Under the pieces are notes generated by a model, which was given only the letters and a program-made list of their open reading frames with translations, had not been told where the DNA came from and did no database searches. DNA of 64,000 nt, taken from assembly GCF_022539665.2 (NCBI RefSeq), contig NC_081340.1, positions 2,480,001 through 2,544,000 on the forward strand, read 5' to 3'. The position numbers were made by a program, and so were the translations under genes. This document shows positions 46,290 through 59,066 of the stretch, in pieces; within the stretch, counting starts at the first letter, position 1; each line of letters opens with the position of its first letter. Source of the DNA: Daphnia carinata. Its lineage: Eukaryota; Arthropoda; Branchiopoda; Diplostraca; Daphniidae.

Positions 46290-47620
46290 CTTGCGTGTAA
46301 GTATAAAGAAATATTGTTGTGATAAAATGTCAACTAATTTTTATCTTTGTTTCACACTCATGTTCACAAATTCCACTTTATTTCAGTTGATTCTTTCAAA
46401 AAAAAAAAAAAAAAAAGACTCACAGAAGAAATTGTGCGACACGTCCAAACTTCGAATCGAAATTATCTCCAAACTGAAACTCTCCGGCCAAAAAAAAAAA
46501 AACAACTCACAACGTTTTCAGTTGATTAACAGCAACTGTGTACCATCACGTGGATGCTGGCCGACTGGTCCCGGTGTCACTTTCGAACCGCCATCCCACA
46601 TCGCATACACAAACGCACCTACTACAAGTTTGTTGTAGTACACACACGTCACACAGAAGGAGGAGGAGGGTCTTCACCGTGGGATTCTAAATGGTAGTTG
46701 TTGCCTGTGGGCGTGTTTCTTTCATTTTTCGTTATTTTCTTTGCTTTTTATCACTCTTCTTGTTCTACCTTTCTTTTTTCAATAGATCTTGTTGTGTTCG
46801 GTCTATTACGCCAGAGGAGGAGCTTCAAATGGATAGCCCCGCCCATTTCCGACAACCGAATATCGCTATTGGACAACGCCTTGGAAAAGGGAGGTAACAT
46901 TTCTCTAAGTGGGTGGAGCTTTGTGTTGAAGAGGGACCGGATAGACTTTTTAATTTATCTGGTTTACGTGACGAAAGACTATACTCTTATTATTTTTAAT
47001 GCGCAGTTTACGAGTTCGATTCGTTTAACGTAAAGAATTGTACAACATTTAATTTAAGCTGGGCCTGCGATTTGACGAAGGGAACACACCATCATATGGC
47101 ATTTTTTCCAACCTCGAGACACCTTAATTGTCTTGAGGGGAAACAAAAAAAAAACATCTGCCGATGCATTAAAATCCGAAATGTGTGTGACCGATGTTTT
47201 TCTGGGGACAGTTCTCCTACACGTTTGCGTGTACAGTCCGTCCCCTTGTTTGGGTTGGGAGCGCGAGGGTCAAACAAGGTCATTTTAGCACTGATATGGT
47301 GGATTTCCTTTTGGGACTGCCACCACCACACCCATCTCAATCATGTGCGATAAAAAGGAAAATCCCTCCTCTGCTGTTATATTGCCACTGATATCGAGCC
47401 CACAATTTGCCCCCCCTCTCCCGTCCTGAAAAAAATGGCGAAAAAAAAAGTTGGCGATGTCGGTTGTTTTTGCGGAAACAGGTCAAAAAGAAAAAAACGT
47501 ACGGATGCTGAGAATGATTGTGGGGTCATGTTCCCAAGGAGTTCACGTACTCTTTGATCCTACATGCTTCTTTTTTCGGGGGGTTTTATGTTTGATACGT
47601 TCATGTGTTTTGTCACACCT

Positions 47621-47629
47621 CGCCATCTA
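47621..47629 (-). promoter_or_regulatory. CTCF-like TAGATGGCG site
   Basis: TAGATGGCGA on the minus strand, about 1.3 kb upstream of the orthopedia start. Core motif match only. Confidence 0.35.
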
Positions 47630-48266
47630 TCAACACTAGCCTTTGTGCATAGACAACCATCCGATTATTTAGCCATGATTTACCGCTGACGTAGTCTACC
47701 CTTTTTTTTTTCATCGATGGAACACACAAAAGCGGAATGAAACGGCCCATCAGTCGCAGCTAGGCAATCGAGTGATTCAGTCCATCACATCTCTGTTTAA
47801 CATGTCGAGTCCTCTTGAGCCGGAGGGATGGGGGGGGGGACGAGTAATTGAACGTTTATTATTGTTTCACATGACTAAACATTTAATTCGATGTACATAA
47901 TAAGCCTATTGAAAGTTACATGGTAACATACTCGGCTCGTAATATCCCGTTCCTTTCTCTAATTGCCAATATATGAGAAAAAGAGGTACAGGAGGGGGTT
48001 GTGGTTTTCCCAATCGATTGGCCGGATCCCAGGGTTAGGGGGACGAAAGTTTTCAATATGAACCTTCTCCTCGTCGACCATTGTGCATGTAAAAAAAAGT
48101 GTAATAGACCCTCGGATATAATCAAACATACCTGCCAGTTCTTTGGTTCATCATCGGCCTTTTGAAATCTCATCAACGGCATACCATTCTTATTAGATTT
48201 TCTGTTGCTGTTTGCCCTTTATTCCGCTGTCGTTTGGGTTCTTACAACAACTATGTTGGCTGTAGC

Positions 48267-48281
48267 GGGGGGGGGGGGGGG
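48267..48281 (+). repeat. Run of 15 G
   Basis: Uninterrupted G15 in the region upstream of orthopedia. Length may be unreliable or polymorphic. Confidence 0.8.
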
Positions 48282-48938
48282 CTAGTTGATTAGATTGATA
48301 ATTCGATCCGTTCGCATGTAAATAACGTTGCCATTTTCACTGATGCGTGTAAGGGCAAACACGTGTTGATCTCTGTGTTTAGCATTTGTAGAGTTGTCAT
48401 TTCAACGTGTCACAAACATGTGATGATTATTTATTTCTTTGATGAACCTTTTCTAAGAACGTTACTAACTACTTACTAAGAAAGTTATGAATGGTTTATT
48501 CAGAGATGGACAGGTATCGCATTTGCATAAATTTTGAATTTTAACCAACGATATTTTAAGTTTTGAGAATCCAAAATCGCAAAGTAAATTTCGCTGTAGC
48601 GTTTGCTGTTTAAAAATGAATGTGATGAGGTTTCAAGTGATTGGCAAATTGAATTAGCGGCTTCCATTTTTAAAAGTTACCACAAAACCCTGCAAGAGAA
48701 ATTGAATTTCAAAATTGAAGTTGTCCCCAGAAAAAAAATGCCGCCCACAAAATAGCATTTAAAAGAGACCCCTCTCCTGTTGCGTAAAAACTCGCTGTCA
48801 CCGTCAGTTGGTATAGATACAGCAGAACTACACACACACCCAAATCACGGCTGCATGAGACACTTTCATTAAACTCACTTGCGTGCGGATGCAAACGCTA
48901 TTTGGCCCACCCCTATCCAGTGATGAAACCATCGACCC

Positions 48939-48958
48939 TTTTTTTTTTTTTTTTTTTT
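48939..48958 (+). repeat. Run of 20 T
   Basis: Homopolymer T20 followed by pyrimidine-rich sequence and then a GA-rich tract near 48995-49022. Confidence 0.8.
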
Positions 48959-49427
48959 CTCAACTCTCTTTTCTTTTCTCCCTTTAGTTTTTAAGAGAGA
49001 AAAAAAAGGGCGAGAGAGAGAGAAGTAACGTTTTCAGGAGCTCCCCCCCTCCCGCCGTTAAATGAGGCGACGTGTCAACCTGAGATTAACTCTGGATTTA
49101 CAACCGTGTTTATTTGCTCCCCTTTTTTCGCAGCGTGTGTAACACATTCACATTGAGCTCTGTACCCTACACACATGTGTATATATATATATATATAGTG
49201 TGTATGTGTCGTATAACAGTTGCGTTCGCCAGTCGGGACGGGCCCTGCTGGCGGGAGTACATAGAAATGTCACGGCCACACGATCGTGGCGGCTTGATCG
49301 CACTCGTTTAGCATTTCGAAACGAAAGAAGAACGCACCAACAAGGCTTTTTTTTATGTTTGGGGTGATGCCATTAAAATCTGGGATTTCCAATTGCCTTA
49401 AAAAAAATATATCTTGAAACGTTCATT

Positions 49428-49790
49428 AAATATCGCCGTCCGAAATGGAGTTAAGAAATTGATTGCAATATTTTAAATAGCCGTCTGATGAGGATATCGG
49501 GCGGGGAAAATTTATTGAGTAGAATACATTCGAGGCGCGGGCTGCTATACTGTGTTTTGGGCAATGCGATGTTATTATATTTATAAATCGTCTATAATGA
49601 CGGCTTTTCAGGCGTATTAAAAACAGCCGCAGAGGTGTCATTAATATTCATCCGCCTCGACTGCGTTCTCGTTACAACTTTCGTTCGATCTTTGAATTTT
49701 CGCCATCGCCTGCATTAGACCCTATCCATTACAATCATTATGTCAGATTTCAAATAGTTAGCCTCTCTATTACAAATCATTTTCGCACGT
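49428..49790. promoter_or_regulatory. Candidate enhancer block upstream of orthopedia
   Basis: A stretch of balanced, complex sequence in a region otherwise full of simple repeats. It has several homeodomain-type cores (GTCATTAATATTCAT, CTATAATGA, CTATTACAAATCATT) and TTTATAA/TTTATTG elements. Conservation cannot be checked here, so this is a suggestion. Confidence 0.25.
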
Positions 49791-51754
49791 TCCGGCCTCT
49801 ATCGAACAATGTCCGCACTACACAATTTCTTTTTCGTATTATTGGGCTCTGCTATGCGGCTCTTGATTGCGTAAGGTTTAAAAAGAGTATTGATGGACAT
49901 TACCCGAAAGTTAGATCTCATATTTCCCGATTTGTACATCGCTTTGCCTCTCCACAAAAGTTGGGCCCGCAAGGGGAAGAACGGACGGATAAAAGGCCGA
50001 GAAAAAATTGAAGATTGCGTTTTGTCTTTTATTTTACGGGAAAGGGGGGCCAAGTGATGCACAGATTGATCCACTGTGATATGTGGTAGGGATTTCAACG
50101 AGACCATCCTGAACGACAAATAGCACAAAACCTAACAGTCCAGCATCTGTATTTTCCAATCCATTTTTGCGCGTTTGCACAGGCGAGAACTTTGCAAAAA
50201 AAAAAAAAAAGTTGGATGGCTAGACACATTTATATGTTGTTCTTTGTTTTGTTTGTGTAGAAGGCAAAAATGAAAAAGAAAACTGGTCGTTACATGAACA
50301 CCACGTCTCGTGTTACAAATAAAAGACTCAGCCAACGTCCTTGTTGGTGGTAACACGCAGCATATCTCGTATGGGGCTATATAATACACGTCGTATATAG
50401 AAACAGGAAAAGCTATGGCCATATAAAGGCGGCAGGATCGACGGCCAGGGTCGGTGGTAGTTGGGGGGGATCATCAAAGCTTAAAAGCCAGCAAATAGCT
50501 CCTCTCTCTCTTGCTTCTCCGATGGCGTTCATCCCGAACGCTACACACACCCCCCCAGCCATATAGAGGGAGAGCGAAACAACCGGACTTCACGTTATAC
50601 GCAACACACACACAGAGGCAACTCTGTATGGGGATGCAACTTTGTTGTGCTCGATGCCAGGATTCCCGAAAGAAAAGAAAAGCAGCTTCTTATTTGTAGG
50701 TGGCCGGACTTTCGACCCCATCGGGAGAGGGGGGAGGTGTAGGTCTATAGTGGCTCCCACGGGAAGGTCAGGAAAGAGAAAGCGTTCACTCTTTCTTTTA
50801 GTCCCGGGCTAGTGTATTTCTTTTTTGTTCCTTCGCTGCGATTTACAATGACCCATGTAGCTAGGAAAAGCCGCAAGCACCAGGGCCATGTGTTATGTGG
50901 GATTTGGGTGTCCTGACTTTCCTATATATAAACACACGGGACGCGCAAACACCACATATACAGTTGGATATTTGTTTTTTGTTTTTGTTTCCTTCAGAGG
51001 CAACTTTTTTTTTTTACCCTCTCATTCCTCATCGCCCCTCACCCATCCTCGATGTACTCGACATCTTTCTTATTGAGCCGTTTTGCTGCCGAGATCCAAT
51101 CAGGGAAACGATTGTTGCATCACATTCGAAATGAGAAGAGCATTAAAAAAAAAAGGCGATAGTTCTCAGTTTGATTTAATTTCAATTCGATTACATTCTA
51201 TTGGGATACATACACTATACAAAAGCTATATAGTATGTCGTTATAACCAGTATCGTTTGCTAGTGCTACTGTTCATGCCAAACTTTTGACTATACGAAAA
51301 GAAAAAACAAATGACGTTGGGTGCCGCCACACATGACTCGGGTGAATTGTTTTTATCTAACTCGACAAAGAAGAAGCTTGCCCCGGATGCTGTTGCAAGA
51401 GAGTCTCTCTCTCTCTTTCAGCGTGCGACATGTTTCGCCACTCTGGAACCTCGCGAGATTTGCCCGTCTCTGACTATACAGTTCCTTTTTTTTTTTGTTT
51501 CTTGTATGAAACAACGGGAGGGAGCAGGTCTTTTTCCTTTTTACATGTAGAGATGAGAGTACATACAGCACGCTGTGTTGTAAATATACGATTCGATTGA
51601 AATAAAAAGCAAGTTACAAAAGGAGAGACGAAAAAAAAAAAGAAGAAGCTCTCCGTTTAGCTACGCATCAGACTCTGCTTTTTATTTTTACGGCGAGGGG
51701 GGGGGGTCTAACACATCAGCAGCGTTGCTGCTATAGCCTGTAAAGTACATGTTA

Positions 51755-51763
51755 CGCCATCTA
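51755..51763 (-). promoter_or_regulatory. CTCF-like TAGATGGCG site
   Basis: TAGATGGCGT on the minus strand in the orthopedia upstream region. Core motif match only. Confidence 0.35.
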
Positions 51764-52650
51764 TTTTCATTTAGAGCTCGCGATGTGTGTTTTTTTTTTT
51801 AACGTCATCAATCCCACCCACTCCACGTACCATCTTTCCTTTTATTTTCTTCTTTAAAGAGAGAAATCTGCTGTTTTTAAACAAAACCCATTCGACGACA
51901 ATGTCATTTTGATTTTCTTTTATGGTGTGTTTAGGATGTTAATCAATGACATGGGGAATAGAAGATGATTACCTAAACATTAGAATCGAAGGTGTCGCGA
52001 TTATGATTAAAAGAATCGCACAAGAAGGTAACGTTAACAATGAGTATGCATCCACGGGCACAAAGGGTGGGCTTATTAAAAAATTCAACGAGAAAATGCT
52101 CATTACGAAGTCAAGTGTATAAGAACATGTTTATAAATACGTCACACGCCCCACCAGTCTTTTCTCTATCGGATGTATATTCTTTCATCCATCTTACGAC
52201 TCGTTACGTGGCAAAAGTCAAAACAGCATCGCAACTCCGGAGCTGTGAAGTAGAGGGGAGTTGATTCCCCCCTTCTTTTCATACATACTGCCGTGTCTGT
52301 CACACAGGCAGGTGTGTGTGTCTATTATAGAGCTTCTTTTGTATGTGTATCAATACAGATCCATCAGAGCAACTCCCTCAGCGGAGTTGATGCCGGGCTC
52401 TATCTAAAAAAGAGCAACTGTGTACGGTACACATTTTATATATAGATCGGAGCTTCTTTTTTCACGATCGAATGATCGAGCCAACACCCACTTTTGCCTT
52501 CTATTGTATACAATGGAGGGGGGAAACGACACGGTTAGCCCATTAGAAAAAAGGGAAAAAAAAGTGATACTTCATTGATACTTCATCGCTTCTTTCTTCG
52601 TGTGTGTAGAAGGCTACACACACGAACATCTGGAGAATTAAAAAGAGGAG

Positions 52651-52683
52651 AAAAAAAATTTTTTTTTTTTTTTTTTTTTTTTT
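52651..52683 (+). repeat. A8T25 homopolymer junction
   Basis: Eight A followed by about 25 T, a rigid DNA tract that can form a hairpin; likely length-variable. Confidence 0.8.
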
Positions 52684-53837
52684 AACTATTCTTGGTATAG
52701 ATGCGTAGTATACATATGCGAAAAAAAAAACACGCATATGTACATATACGTGCCTCTTTTTTTTTTCTGTATTCTTCGTGATGTGATTCCGATGGGAAAC
52801 AGAAGAAAATGGAGAAAGAAAAAGAAATACATTTCGTTTTCCTTTTAAAAAAAAAAAATGTATTTTGATTCTTGGGTGGGCAGCTCCACCCATGGGGTTG
52901 GCTGCTATCCTATCTCATCCCTGCTGTATTGTATTTAAATACACACGCGCCACCGGCTAACGCTGTGCACCAGAAGCTCGTTGATGGTGATTAATGAATT
53001 CAACCGGCGAATAGAGGAGCAATCCCTTCCCCTTATTCGCCCCGTTAACGCGTTTTATATAGTGCTCTGCAGAGTGACTTCCCAATATGTACATTTTATC
53101 GATTTCGTTAGAAGGTTCTATAGGCAACGTATGTTTCACGCAAAATATTGAAGCTACACGCCCACTCTGGCAGATGAAGTCGACATGTTGTCAGACCAAA
53201 AGGGGGGGGGGGACAGGCTTTTTTAGGCTAACCATTGGGTTGATTAAACGTGTGCGTTTATCCACCAACAACAAGACCTTTTTATGACGACAAAGTCTAG
53301 GGGAGATGAGTATACAAAAAAAAATTAAGGTGATAAGCAATCAAACGAGTGTGGGGTGGATGCACTCATGAATGGGACACGTGCATCGTATACAAGCCCA
53401 CCTTGTTTGCCTTTTTTCGATTTAAATATATTTTTTTTCTGTCCTCTTTACCTGCCAGTCATCCCTCACCACATCGTTAACGTTTTTCACTCTCGATTTT
53501 GTAGTATGGCATTCAGTCAATAACTTTCGCCTCGTTTCGAAATGTAACCGTGTTGTATGTGTTTCTTGTATAATTTAATACACGGTAAAGGTACGTTGGA
53601 ATTTAAAACCCTGTGTTAGCGGTTCGGAAATTGAAATGGGCATCTGGATTTTATTGTCACAAAGTGTCAAGGAAAAACATCGACCAAGAGTCGAAGTCTA
53701 GGTTCTGTTTGGAGGTAGCTGTATTCGCCATATTATAGGTGGTATTTAAGACTCTTTATAGTCATGTATCATCATAAACGAAACGCGTTTGTTGAATATG
53801 TTCGAATAATTGAAAATAAAATAGCGATACCTACCGC

Positions 53838-53847
53838 TAGATGGCGT
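53838..53847 (+). promoter_or_regulatory. CTCF-like TAGATGGCG site
   Basis: ACCGCTAGATGGCGTGG context, close to the boundary between the orthopedia upstream region and the exuperantia promoter. Core motif match only. Confidence 0.4.
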
Positions 53848-55011
53848 GGAGATAGCTCATACCACGGAAGAATATCATAACAAAACCAAATTGTGGCCGT
53901 CATAAAGTAATGTTCAAACCCTATCAGTAGATTTCTGGAACTGTCTTGATGATTGCACTCTGTATTTTGTATTAATACTGATGCTCTAGAGCTTTTGATG
54001 TGTAAAAAATAAACTACGTGTATGGATTTCTTCATTCTGAACAGTCAAGATTCACACATTTAAAATTAAAACGTGTCTTAAATCTGACATTTTAAATCTT
54101 CAATAAAAAAATCATCAAAACACGAATCGTGTCTATTTTATAATAAAACCAAGACAAAATGAAGTATGATTATAAGTCTCGATAAATTTTCTTCTTCACC
54201 GCCAACTGACGAATTTTATGCTCCCCAAAAAAACATAGGTAGTAGATATTAAAATGGCTCATTTATATTCATTCACTACCGAATAGTTAATCTTAAATAC
54301 ATTTGGCAGAGTCAATTCTTTTTTTATATTCAGATTGTTCGAGAATTCTTATTCCTCCCTGCCCCAGTGTCTTACGCCAAAGGCTAAAAAAGCAGACGAT
54401 TCTCCATTCCTCAAAATTCTACTCATATCATCCTGATCGTCACAGCCAGAGGTAAAATACGTTTCCTTACTCTTTGTTACCGGTATGTCTGGTATTTTTC
54501 ATTGTGTAATATCCCAGGAAAATTGAGATCACAGGCGCGAATTTAGAGGCGAGAGGTTGGGTTAGAGAATCAATTACCTGGTTTAACTCTGGGTTTGAGA
54601 AAGCCAAGACCGTTTACTTATTCACCGGCCGTGTCCGAGACAAGAGCTCGGTAAGATTCCACCTCCAACCTCTTTCCTCTCTCAGTACATGTGCTTCGTC
54701 GCCATTGAGAGCTCGCCTCCGATTAAGAATTTTCTCAAGTCTGCAATGTTCAAGAACATTTTCCCCTTCTCATTCATCAATAAGGTCTAGCACATGTTTT
54801 GCCAATCGATTCTCTTTGCGATCTTTTGCTTCCCTCTATTAAGTCAGTAGCCCAGTACTTTGTTCTTAAATTAGCCTGAACGCAAGGCACTTTGAAGAAG
54901 GGGAAACTGTTCTTGAAAACTGCCTTCACCCTCTGTTCACTTATGTCCAATTTATTTGTAGAATGCAGTTTGATTGATCGATAGTGTTTTGTCGTGTTGC
55001 AGAATAAAGAA

Positions 55012-56462
55012 ATGGCCAACAGCAGCGAAGAGCAACAAACCTCATCACCTTCGGAGACCACTGTGGAAGTGGTGATACAGCCAGCAACTCCAGAATTGAA
55101 TGTGGAACCTGAGCAAGTACCCCATGTGATTACCACTCAACCGTTACCACCCATGCCTGAACATGATGAAAGTGTGGCTGTGGTCATGTGGGAGGCTACT
55201 GTTACTGGTCGGCGCCTCATCGATGAAATGATCAATTTGGGATCATTTTATATCGCGCAGGAAGATAAGGCAGAAGGTCACGATTTCAACGAGTATGTCA
55301 TGCCATACGGTAAACTGCCACTAAACGTGATCCGAAACTACAACCTACGCATCGTTGATACGGGTCGCTATCGCATGCTCAAAGAAATCCGCAACAATAA
55401 GATGCTCAAGTCCAAGAGTGAAGTAGCTGCCTGCAATGATTTTGCTTCGTGGCTCATTAAACTCCAGAAGGACAATTTCCCTGATAAGAAAATTATCCTC
55501 GTCTTCTTTGAACCACGCCACTCTAAGATTCTTCAGCTCTTCCAGGTATAAACAGTTTTCTCGTGCAATATTTAATGCATTTAATCTAACATCTTTCTAC
55601 GAAAACACAGGCATTGGAACGCTTCCGTCTTTTAGATGATGTCAATAAGATTTTGCTTGGTTGTGTGAATGGTTGGGATCTGCTTCGTCAACAGGTATAT
55701 ATGAATGAAAAAGGGATTAGCAGCCTGTTTCCTAATTGATACATTCATTAGGTGCACGATTTGAGAGATGAACATCGCATGGTCCTGAAAGCATTGGCTG
55801 ACCATCACCTTGGAGCTGACACACCACTGGAGAGTGCTGTTCAGCGTGCACAAGCGCTTCATAAGATTCTGCGCAAAGTGCATGGTGGTCGTATTAACAC
55901 TGGGGTACTTAAGGAGAATCTAATCAGTTGTGAACATTTGTTGGAACAAGTTAAGAAGATCAAAGAAGAGTTGATTAAGGAGGCGCAGTGGCGACCGGTC
56001 TTTGCCGATATGTTCCGTCAAGGTATTAAGCCTCGCCGGCGAGCTGGCTTCCTCCGCCATTTGCTTGTCGAGTCGGGCATTACCTACTCGGGCGTGACGG
56101 AGACATTCAAAGTGAGTTTTTAAATAAGTGTCAGCTAATTTGTGAAGCGAATCATTGTTTCGATTGATCATGTACAGGAAAAGAAAGATGACGGAGTAGT
56201 TGAAATAGTAAAGGAAAAAATCAAGGGCAAGAATGAAGCTGATGTGGAGGAAGTCATTAAGCTGCTCAATCAACACCTTGCTCACCCAGACAAGCCTATC
56301 CGACGAGGCAGTGGCCGTCGAGCACCTCGCACTCGTTCCTTGTGTGCGGTCACGGAACTGGATAAACAGCCACCGTCCAAGACTGAGGAGGAAAATAACA
56401 ACGACCCTGCCAAAGTGATTTCGGTTGTTGTTGCCACTCCTGCGGTCCTATCTGAAGTTTAA
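55012..56462 (+). CDS. exu: Maternal protein Exuperantia homologue
   Basis: Four coding exons, 55012-55545, 55611-55694, 55752-56111 and 56178-56462, give 420 aa. The start follows a splice acceptor at 55002; a non-coding first exon probably ends near 54650 (CTCG|GTAAGA). The exonuclease-like region is recognised by VTGRRLIDEMINLGSF, NEYVMPYGKLPLN, GRYRMLKEIRNNKMLKSKSE and ASWLIKL, matching fly Exu in order. The middle and C-terminal part (RPVFADMFRQGI, RRRAGFLRHLLVE) matches the region after the SAM-like domain. In flies Exu binds RNA and is needed for bicoid mRNA localisation and spermatogenesis; crustaceans lack bicoid, so the role here must be broader germline RNA handling. Confidence 0.88.
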
Positions 56463-56831
56463 AATCCTTCCCACCCTCCCCATTCACTTGAACACTCCCT
56501 TATTTTTCATTGAACTTCACTTGATTTTGAGAAATTTGATCTTTTTAAGTTTAAAAAAATAAGTCTTTCACGAAACAAGCTTGCTTGTCGCTTTTGGTTC
56601 TAATACTCTCTTTTTTCTTACCAGAGATAACACTTGCAAAATTTATATATATACCAGGGAGTTTTTTGGTGATTGTTCTAGTCTACTGCTGAAATCAATC
56701 CAGGGTGTATATGTGCGGTGAAAATGTGTCTGCAATGCCTTGCAGTGCCTTTCATACTTGTGAGTCGATCTCATGGAATGGAATACAAAATACTCTGAGG
56801 AAAAAAATAACTGTATTGCTTCCTGTCTAAT
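56463..56831. other. Convergent 3' region of exu and CIAO2A genes
   Basis: Short tail-to-tail spacer; probably both 3' UTRs. No gene seen. Confidence 0.6.
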
Positions 56832-57515
56832 TTATTCTTCGTCTCTTATGCAATTATCGACCATTTCTTTCAAATTGGGATTCTCCAAGGCGGCAGCGAC
56901 TCTTTCCTTGTCGTTTATCTGCTTGTTAACTACAGGAAAATAAAATGTTATGTTTACTCAACTATAAAACAGAAAAAGAACTTACTTTCTTCCTCTGTAC
57001 TGTGTTTACCCTCTGCAATTACAATATCTAGCTTGATTCTCTCCAACACATTTTGCTGTATCTTGCCTCTGATACATAACCCAATAAGGCTGGCTAAAGA
57101 ACAATGAGGAACGGTTGGGTTGAAATCAATCCTTACCAAGTACCCATTTCCCTCGAAGGGTTGGACTTGAACAGATTCATCAGTAATAACATGCAGATCT
57201 CCTAATGTGTTGGGCTTTTCAGGGTCCTTAACCATCCTCAGTAGGTCTTAAACAAAAGCAAATTTCTTTATAGTTTTGTAACGGTATTCTATAATACTCA
57301 ACCCAACCTGTAATTGCTTCCTTGATTTCTTGACATTGACTATTAACATCTGGTTGTAATACGAGTAGAGCCGACCAGACTGTTCTATCCTTCCAACTAG
57401 GTAAGTTAACCGAACTGATGGGAACGGCATCTTCTGATATCACATTTTCTACTTTGATAGGTTGCGGTTTGCTCTCGCTGCTGCTGATTTTTTTCAGAAA
57501 GGATGTGAGGAACAT
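56832..57515 (-). CDS. CIAO2A/FAM96A-type cytosolic iron-sulfur assembly factor (MIP18 family)
   Basis: Three minus-strand exons, 57515-57308, 57246-56986 and 56929-56832, give 188 aa. The MIP18/DUF59 domain is clear: [40 protein letters not shown] with the conserved reactive cysteine in [24 protein letters not shown] and [15 protein letters not shown] at the end. The wording fits CIAO2A better than CIAO2B. Members act with CIAO1 and MMS19, or with CIAO1 alone, to hand Fe-S clusters to target proteins. The N-terminal 65 residues are not conserved in the family and begin with a hydrophobic, basic stretch ([16 protein letters not shown]). Confidence 0.9.
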
Positions 57516-57751
57516 TGCAATAAATATAAAAATAAATGCCCTTTTAAGTCAAGCGATAACACGTCACTAAAGGACAATTACTAGTTTCTCAAATGGGCAG
57601 AATACTAGGAAGTTCTAAACTTTTTCAATGGAAGCAGAGAAATAAATTACACATCAAAGACCAGCAAAGTTATCTCCTTAACAATTATGGCAATTCGTTT
57701 TACCCAAAATAAAAATAAAAAATATTGGCCTTTTTTCTGTTTTACTGCTAT

Positions 57752-57760
57752 CGCCATCTA
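57752..57760 (-). promoter_or_regulatory. CTCF-like TAGATGGCG site
   Basis: ACCGTTAGATGGCGATA on the minus strand, about 240 nt upstream of the CIAO2A start. Confidence 0.4.
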
Positions 57761-57799
57761 ACGGTCACGTTTCTAGTTAATTCTCTACATACACTGACC

Positions 57800-57865
57800 G
57801 AAAAAAAATTTTTAAGCCCGACTAAATAAGCCCGACTTTTCTCGGTCGGGCTTAAATTTTTTTTC
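57800..57865. repeat. Hairpin with three copies of AAGCCCGAC
   Basis: AAGCCCGAC occurs at 57814-57822 and 57829-57837 and inverted at 57845-57853. With the flanking A/T tracts the outer arms form a stem of about 21 bp. A further copy (AAATAAGCCCGACTTTT) recurs near 59438-59454. Looks like the end of a mobile or fold-back element; no transposase is present. Confidence 0.7.
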
Positions 57866-58081
57866 TGAAAAAATTGACACTCATCGGAATTGGTTGAACA
57901 TACAGGGTATACTCAAAATTGAATACTGATTCCGAATAAATTGCTATTTTTTTTATGAAGTTAATTGTTTTTGAAATACACCGAGTAGTTGACGCGATGC
58001 TAGCACGCCAGTACGCTACAGCGCTAGCTCGATGCTTATTTTGTCATGCAAATTTTAAAACCTGGCCAACAGTATTTCCAC

Positions 58082-58091
58082 TAGATGGCGC
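58082..58091 (+). promoter_or_regulatory. CTCF-like site, best match
   Basis: CCACTAGATGGCGCTGC at 58079-58095 matches the extended CTCF consensus on both sides of the core. It is about 570 nt upstream of the CIAO2A start. Confidence 0.5.
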
Positions 58092-58873
58092 TGCAGATTC
58101 ATCAGCCTCTAGCGTGTGAAATGGAACTATTGTTACTTTTTGTTGTCATGTGATTCTCATTGTTTACTTTGTTTTTATGTTGACAACGTGTAATCTGAGT
58201 TTCCCTCGTCTGAACGGTATCGTTATTTCTGTTTGTTTTTGTTCTTTTTACCTCCACCCCTATTATCGATGTGCAAATATTGCACTGATTATTAAGATGG
58301 TAATTTACTACTTTTACATTTGCAACATGTTAATCTTGTTCTTCTTTATTAGTAAACATATCCAGTAGTGGAGTTGCAAGTAACAGATGTGTTCTGTTGT
58401 GTACTTTGCACATATCGTGGTTTGTTGCATGATTTTATTACTTTGTGAATCAATTGTAACTTATTTAACAGACATTCTTGAAGATGTACTATTTGCTAAT
58501 ATTCTGCAAGAATAGGATCACCCATTTACTTCTGTCTGGTAATAACCATATCTGTTCAACTATCCCCTTAATTCTGATGGCTACAAAATTAAGGGGATGG
58601 TTTTAAAACATTTGCTTCGATTATTATGTGTGTGGTAGTGATTTGAAGTGATATACAGGTTGTACCTGAAAACTGAACTTTTATGAACTTTGAAAGGTCA
58701 TGTTATGTTCATTTACTAGAGTTTACGTTTGAAACTACGCAGATCTTTTGTAACTTGTGAAGGAGAACATAGTTCATTTTTAAAATTTTCGAAATTTGAA
58801 GTTTCAGTACAACTTCCGGTTTGAAAATGCCTAATAACTCACTATCTGTTGGTCTGAATGAAAAAAGAACCAT

Positions 58874-59066
58874 ATTTTCGTAATCCTCGTGAAATTTGGG
58901 GTCGAATCCGTGTGTCAGTAGGAAATACCCGAAAATCGTCAAAAATCGCAAATTTCCCTGAACTATAGTTCAGGAAAAATCGCGATTTTGGCCAAATTGG
59001 ACTTTTCGCCAAACACAGATCAAAATAGGTCAGACACACCTTAAATTTCACGAGGATCACGAAAAT
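58874..59066. repeat. Fold-back palindromic element
   Basis: Arms 58874-58897 and 59043-59066 are inverted copies with 23 of 24 positions paired; the centre holds a perfect 18-bp palindrome (CCTGAACTATAGTTCAGG, 58957-58974), flanked by further partly paired sequence. ACTTCCGGT-type motifs occur outside both arms, so the whole unit may span about 58.7-59.2 kb. Probably a non-autonomous element. Confidence 0.75.

Larger units (their letters stand above)
46290..54645. other. Gene desert upstream of orthopedia
   Basis: About 8.4 kb without a supported coding exon. It is full of homopolymer and simple-sequence tracts and contains three CTCF-like sites listed separately and a candidate regulatory block at 49428-49790. 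It probably holds promoter, any 5' UTR exons and enhancers of orthopedia; that is inference from position and gene class. Confidence 0.55.
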
